Shown here piece after piece: positions 6,331 to 9,899 of a stretch of 9,899 nt of DNA. The stretch is from JASJHI01 sp965371355 (GTDB taxonomy: Bacteria > Actinomycetota > Acidimicrobiia > Acidimicrobiales > Ilumatobacteraceae). The notes beneath the pieces are model-generated. The model saw only the letters and a program-made list of their open reading frames with translations, had not been told where the DNA came from and made no database searches. The first letter of the stretch is position 1, and every line of letters starts with the position of its first letter. A program made the translations under genes and the position numbers. The stretch covers positions 1-9,899 of the forward strand of contig CBDUYD010000105.1 in NCBI GenBank assembly GCA_965371355.1, written 5' to 3'.

Positions 6331-8367
6331 ATGTCGGACGCGTCCGAGCGCGCCGAGTGGCTGCGCAGCCAGATCGCGTATCACAACGAGCGGTACCACA
6401 CGCTCGACGATCCCGAGATCAGCGACGGCGACTTCGACCTGCTCGTACGCGAGCTGCGTCAGATCGAAGCGGATCACCCCGAGCTGGCGTCGGAATCGTC
6501 CCCGACCCGTTCGATCGGTGGAGCGACGAGCGCCACCTTCGACCCGGTCGAGCACGCGGTGCCGATGATGAGCCTCGACAACGCGATGGACGTCGAAGAG
6601 TTGCGGGCGTGGTTCGAACGCGTCGCGAAGGGCCTCGACGGCGACGCCGCGACATTCGTGTGCGAGCTCAAGTTCGACGGGTTGGCGATGAGCCTCCGCT
6701 ACGAGGACGGCGACTTCGTCCGAGCCGCGACACGCGGCGACGGAAGCGTCGGGGAAGACGTCACCCCCAATGTCGCGACGATCGCCGACGTGCCGAAACG
6801 GCTCACCGGTCCGGACGTCCCCTCGGTGCTCGAGGTGCGCGGCGAGGTCTACATGACGAGGGCGAGCTTCGAACGGCTCAACGAGCGAACCGTAGAAGAA
6901 GGTGAGAAGCCGTTCGTCAACCCGCGCAACTCCGCCGCCGGCAGTCTGCGCCAGAAGAATCCCGAGATCACCGCCAGCCGTGAGCTCTCGTTCTGGAGCT
7001 ATCAGCTCGGCGAGGTCGCCGGAACCCCTCCGTTCACGAGCCACATCGCGACGCTCGAGTTTCTGCGTGGACTCGGGTTCCCGGTCGACGGGCACGTCGC
7101 CACCTACACCGACGTCGATGACGTCGTGGCCCACTGTCTGCACTGGCAGGAGCACCGGCACGATCTCGACTACGAGATCGATGGCGTCGTCGTCAAGATC
7201 GACGACGAGGCGCAGCGCGAGCGGCTCGGGTTCACCTCGCGGGCGCCGCGGTGGGCGATCGCCTACAAGTTCCCGCCCGAGGAGCGCACCACGCTGCTGC
7301 TCGACATCGAGGTGTCGGTCGGGCGAACTGGACGGGTGACCCCGTTCGCGGTGCTCGAGCCGGTGTTCGTCGGCGGTTCGACCGTCGGCGTGGCGACGCT
7401 GCACAATCAGGATCAGGTCGCGTTGAAGGACGTTCGCCCCGGAGACACGGTCACGGTCCGCAAGGCGGGCGACGTCATCCCCGAGGTACTCGGACCCGTA
7501 CTGTCACTGCGACCCGCCGGGACCGAGCCTTGGGTGTTCCCGAGCGAGTGCCCGGCGTGCGGGAATCCGCTCGTTCGTCCCGAGGGCGAGGCCGATACGC
7601 GCTGCGTCGCCGTCGACTGTCCTGCCCAGCGCGATCAGAAGATCGCGTACTTCGCGTCGCGGGGCGCGATGGACATCGAAGGTCTCGGCGAGCAGATGGT
7701 CGAGAAGCTCACCGCCGCCGGACTCGTCCACGACTCCGCCGACCTCTACGCGCTCACCGTCGAGCAGCTGGTCGAGCTCGATCGAGTCGGCTCGACCAGT
7801 GCGGGCAACCTGGTCGAGGCGATCGCCCAATCGCGCTCGCGCCCGCTCCCGAAGCTGCTGACCGCGCTCGGGATCCGTCACCTCGGTCCCGCCGCGGCGG
7901 TCGCGTTGACCGCCGAGTTCCACGCGCTCGATGTGATCGCCGACAAGAGCATCGAGGAGTTGGCCGCCGTCGAGGGTGTCGGCGAGGTGATCGCCCGCAC
8001 GATCGTCGAGTGGTTCGAGCAACCCGCAAACCGGTCGTTCATCGATCGGTTGCGCGGCGCCGGCGTCGATCTCGGTGATCCCGATGCCGTGATCGGGTCG
8101 GCGCCGACGATCGAGCCGACGCTCATCGGACGGGCGGTCGTCGTGAGTGGCACGTTGAGCGACTATTCGCGTGATGAGGCCGCCGCGGCGATCGTCGAAC
8201 GGGGCGGCAAGAGTCCCGGCAGCGTGAGCAAGAAGACGTTCGCCCTCGTCGTCGGCGAGAACCCCGGTGCCTCCAAGGTGACCAAGGCCGAGTCGCTCGG
8301 CGTCCCGATCCTCGACGAGACAGGTTTCGAACTCCTGCTCGAGACCGGCGAGATCAGACGACCGTGA
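6331..8367 (+). CDS. ligA: NAD+-dependent DNA ligase LigA
   Basis: LigA seals single-strand nicks during replication and repair, using NAD+ to form an enzyme-AMP intermediate. At 678 residues it has the normal full length. The N-terminal Ia segment (YHNERYHTLDDPEISDGDFD) binds NMN. The adenylation site is CELKFDGLA, with the nucleophile K114 in KxDG. TRGDGSVGEDV, VRGEVYM, FVNPRNSAAGSLRQ, YEIDGVVVKID and WAIAYKFPPEE follow as standard nucleotidyltransferase motifs, then the OB fold. The zinc finger uses C407, C410, C425 and C430. Helix-hairpin-helix repeats cover roughly residues 440-585, and a BRCT domain occupies about 593-678. The ATG at 6331 is chosen because the protein begins there like other LigA proteins; the frame is open far upstream, but that stretch is out of frame with the MetE-like gene. 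No strong ribosome site is visible, so coupling to the preceding gene, 5 bp away, is likely. Confidence 0.98.
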   Translation: MSDASERAEWLRSQIAYHNERYHTLDDPEISDGDFDLLVRELRQIEADHPELASESSPTRSIGGATSATFDPVEHAVPMMSLDNAMDVEELRAWFERVAKGLDGDAATFVCELKFDGLAMSLRYEDGDFVRAATRGDGSVGEDVTPNVATIADVPKRLTGPDVPSVLEVRGEVYMTRASFERLNERTVEEGEKPFVNPRNSAAGSLRQKNPEITASRELSFWSYQLGEVAGTPPFTSHIATLEFLRGLGFPVDGHVATYTDVDDVVAHCLHWQEHRHDLDYEIDGVVVKIDDEAQRERLGFTSRAPRWAIAYKFPPEERTTLLLDIEVSVGRTGRVTPFAVLEPVFVGGSTVGVATLHNQDQVALKDVRPGDTVTVRKAGDVIPEVLGPVLSLRPAGTEPWVFPSECPACGNPLVRPEGEADTRCVAVDCPAQRDQKIAYFASRGAMDIEGLGEQMVEKLTAAGLVHDSADLYALTVEQLVELDRVGSTSAGNLVEAIAQSRSRPLPKLLTALGIRHLGPAAAVALTAEFHALDVIADKSIEELAAVEGVGEVIARTIVEWFEQPANRSFIDRLRGAGVDLGDPDAVIGSAPTIEPTLIGRAVVVSGTLSDYSRDEAAAAIVERGGKSPGSVSKKTFALVVGENPGASKVTKAESLGVPILDETGFELLLETGEIRRP

Positions 8368-8842
8368 AGCTCCAGCGGTACCGGCGCGCGCCATCGCGCC
8401 CGTCGACCGACTTCCAGTAGATCAGCTGCGCTTCGTGGCGGCCCTCGGTGAGCGACTCGATCGGCGCGCCCTCGACCGGGAGGAACGTGATCACACCGTT
8501 GGCGGTATCGAGGATCGCTGTTGGCGGGAGATCGACCTGGGCACCGGGAGCTGTCTCGATCTCGTTGAGCACGCTGGTCGGGATCTCGACGCCGTCGATC
8601 ACGAGAATCGCCTCGTATCCGAACTCGAGATCGACGCGGATCTGCTCCTGCTGTAGCACCTGCACCGCGTTCTCGACCGGTGAGAGTGCCTCGATGGCGT
8701 CGGGACGGTCAACTCCGTCGTCGCCGGTGTTGGCGTTGAGGAATCCCCAGACGATCAGCACGAGACCGCCGGCGATGACGAGGCTGGCGAGCAGGAGACC
8801 CCAGTCGGGACGCCTTCTGCGGCGTTCGGTGCGCGGCGTCAC
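8354..8842 (-). CDS. Small single-pass membrane protein with extracytoplasmic domain, unknown function
   Basis: The protein is 162 residues, starting with a GTG on the complement of 8840-8842; no in-frame ATG lies upstream before a stop. The N-terminus is strongly basic (R7-R11), followed by one hydrophobic helix at about residues 15-35. By the positive-inside rule this anchors the protein with its C-terminal part outside the cytoplasm. The outer domain (36-162) has a strand-rich pattern. Its end, with LTEGRHEAQLIYW followed by RRYRWSFTV, resembles the last strands of bacterial Ig-like or CopC-like beta sandwiches. That is a resemblance only, and I do not recognise the family. Its stop overlaps the end of ligA by 14 bp, tail to tail, and its start is 78 bp from the divergent kinase-like gene. 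A role in surface sensing together with that protein is possible but rests on position alone. Confidence 0.78.
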   Translation of the reverse strand: MTPRTERRRRRPDWGLLLASLVIAGGLVLIVWGFLNANTGDDGVDRPDAIEALSPVENAVQVLQQEQIRVDLEFGYEAILVIDGVEIPTSVLNEIETAPGAQVDLPPTAILDTANGVITFLPVEGAPIESLTEGRHEAQLIYWKSVDGRDGARRYRWSFTVV

Positions 8843-8873
8843 GGGAGCATCACCGCACCATCATGCCGGGCCG

Positions 8874-8897
8874 CCGGCCGCACCCAACAGCGGCCGG
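8874..8897. promoter_or_regulatory. Perfect 8-bp inverted repeat in the kinase-like/membrane protein divergent gap
   Basis: CCGGCCGC (8874-8881) and GCGGCCGG (8890-8897) are exact reverse complements separated by ACCCAACA. The repeat fills much of the 78-bp gap between the two divergent starts. A TANNNT-like -10 (TAGCGT, 8906-8911) lies just to its right, before the kinase-like GTG, so the repeat would cover that promoter's -35 zone. It may be an operator for either gene. GC-only palindromes arise easily in DNA of this composition, which keeps confidence low. Confidence 0.35.
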
Positions 8898-8920
8898 TCA
8901 GGCGATAGCGTCTTCGCCTG

Positions 8921-9899
8921 GTGAACACCGATACGACCAACCGATCCGGCGGGAGGTTCGGCGCGCTCGAAGGTCGGGTGATCGCCGAGCGATTCCGCAT
9001 CGCCAACGTCGTTTCCGCGGGCGCCAACACGATCATCGCCGATTCCTTCGACGAAGAGACGTCACTGCCCGTCACCGTCAAGATCGTCCAGCCGGTGCTC
9101 GCCGAGGACGACGAGTTCCGCGGGAGGTTCGAACGCGTCGCCGAGCTGTCGGCGGCGATCACACATCCGAACGTGGCGACGGTCATCGATTGGGGTCCGG
9201 TCGATCTCGATGGCCGACCGACCGTGTTCTGGGTCGTCGAGTACCTCGGTGGCGGCAGCCTCCGCGATCTGGGCGACCGGGGTCGCCTGCTCGAACCGTC
9301 GCAGGCGCTCGTCGTCGGACTCGAAGCCTGTCGCGCGCTCGACGCGGCACACCAGCACGGCCTGATCCACACCGAACTCACGCCGAGCAAGCTCGTGTTC
9401 GGTGACGACCGCCGGCTCCGGGTGGTCGACTTCGGGATGGCCCGTCTGCTCGGCGCCCGGGCGTGGAGCGATCCCGCACAGGTGGCGACGCACGTCGCCC
9501 GGTACTCGTCGCCCGAGCAGGCGCTCGGCAAGCCGATCGACTCGACCACCGACATCTACGCGCTATCGCTCTGCCTGATCGAGGCGGTGACCGGTTCCGT
9601 CCCGTTCGCCGCCGATTCGACCACCGCCACGCTTGCCGCCAGGGTCGGCAAGTTGATGCCGGTCTCCGCCGACCTCGGTTCGCTGGCCGCCGTGCTCGAA
9701 CGCGCCGGGCGTCCCGAGGCGGCCGACCGCTACTCGGCCACCGAGTTCGGTCGCGCCCTGGTCGACGCCGCGTCGAAGCTGCCCCGACCCGATCCGATAC
9801 CGATAGTGGCCGCGGGGTTGTTCGACACCTCCGAGATGCGCCGGCCGACCGATCCCACCGGCGGCATCGAGCGACCCGAGACGCCGACCCCGCCCGTCG
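8921..9899 (+). CDS. Ser/Thr-kinase-like protein, probable pseudokinase (C-terminus beyond window)
   Basis: Partial: 326 residues are visible from the GTG at 8921; an in-frame TAG at 8906 rules out upstream ATG, GTG or TTG starts. The Hanks-type fold covers about residues 24-285. It aligns without gaps to the PknB N-lobe from FRIANVV to VTVK, keeping the ATP lysine (K54). The glycine loop is weak (SAGANT: first Gly lost, second kept), and V73 falls where the helix-C Glu is expected. The catalytic loop is HTELTPSK (150-157): the usual HRD Arg is T151, the Asp is E152, the following Lys is T154 and the metal-binding Asn is K157. DFG (170-172), SPEQ (197-200), D211-I-Y213 and R270 are intact, but the GT before the SPEQ segment is H191-V192. 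The fold therefore looks kept while phosphotransfer is probably lost. A Pro-rich linker follows from about 287, possibly leading to a membrane helix outside the window. No ribosome site is visible; the start may be leaderless. Confidence 0.88.
   Translation, partial: MNTDTTNRSGGRFGALEGRVIAERFRIANVVSAGANTIIADSFDEETSLPVTVKIVQPVLAEDDEFRGRFERVAELSAAITHPNVATVIDWGPVDLDGRPTVFWVVEYLGGGSLRDLGDRGRLLEPSQALVVGLEACRALDAAHQHGLIHTELTPSKLVFGDDRRLRVVDFGMARLLGARAWSDPAQVATHVARYSSPEQALGKPIDSTTDIYALSLCLIEAVTGSVPFAADSTTATLAARVGKLMPVSADLGSLAAVLERAGRPEAADRYSATEFGRALVDAASKLPRPDPIPIVAAGLFDTSEMRRPTDPTGGIERPETPTPPV

Noticed and set aside
8921..9899. Annotation as an active Ser/Thr protein kinase
   Set aside because: The overall fold supports the family, but the HRD Asp, the following Lys and the metal-binding Asn are all replaced, so activity should not be assumed.
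1..9899. Mobile element, CRISPR, tRNA or prophage content
   Set aside because: No transposase, integrase, spaced repeat array, terminal inverted repeats or tRNA-like cloverleaf could be seen on either strand, and the coding style is uniform throughout.

Overview
This window reads as chromosomal DNA from a GC-rich member of the Actinomycetota. The proteins look most like those of the Acidimicrobiia (Ilumatobacter-like), but that finer placement is an inference from style and gene order, not from a search. All coding sequence looks native and densely packed: strong G/C preference at third codon positions, GTG starts, weak or absent Shine-Dalgarno sites, and gaps of 4-180 bp. I see no tRNA, rRNA, CRISPR array, insertion sequence, prophage gene or origin.

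Layout: (1) positions 1-1870, minus strand: a lipoprotein of unknown function, followed 4 bp downstream by a class I SAM-dependent methyltransferase whose C-terminus runs off the left edge. (2) 1998-4203, plus strand: an IscS/NifS-type cysteine desulfurase followed by mnmA. The desulfurase takes sulfur from cysteine, and MnmA places it on U34 of tRNAs for Lys, Glu and Gln. (3) 4212-5129, minus strand: a multi-pass membrane protein of unknown function with a soluble C-terminal part. (4) about 5309-8367, plus strand: a protein with only the C-terminal (catalytic) MetE-like fold, followed 5 bp later by ligA, the NAD+-dependent DNA ligase. (5) 8354-8842, minus strand: a small single-pass membrane protein whose 3' end overlaps ligA by 14 bp. 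(6) 8921 to the right edge, plus strand: a Ser/Thr-kinase-like protein, truncated by the window.

The order desulfurase, mnmA, MetE-like protein, ligA is a conserved actinobacterial neighbourhood; in Mycobacterium tuberculosis it corresponds to Rv3025c, Rv3024c, Rv3015c and Rv3014c. The two minus-strand membrane proteins and the kinase-like gene are the accessory part.

The best candidate for something unusual is the kinase-like protein. It keeps the fold landmarks (ATP-site Lys, DFG, SPEQ, D-I-Y, a late Arg), but its catalytic loop reads HTELTPSK where active kinases have HRDLKPxN. The catalytic Asp, the Lys two residues after it and the metal-binding Asn are all replaced, so it is probably a pseudokinase. 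It is transcribed away from the small membrane protein across a 78-bp gap that contains a perfect 8-bp inverted repeat. A second perfect palindrome (TGCCCGA-TT-TCGGGCA) lies just upstream of the other membrane protein. I found no convincing complete new system beyond these leads.
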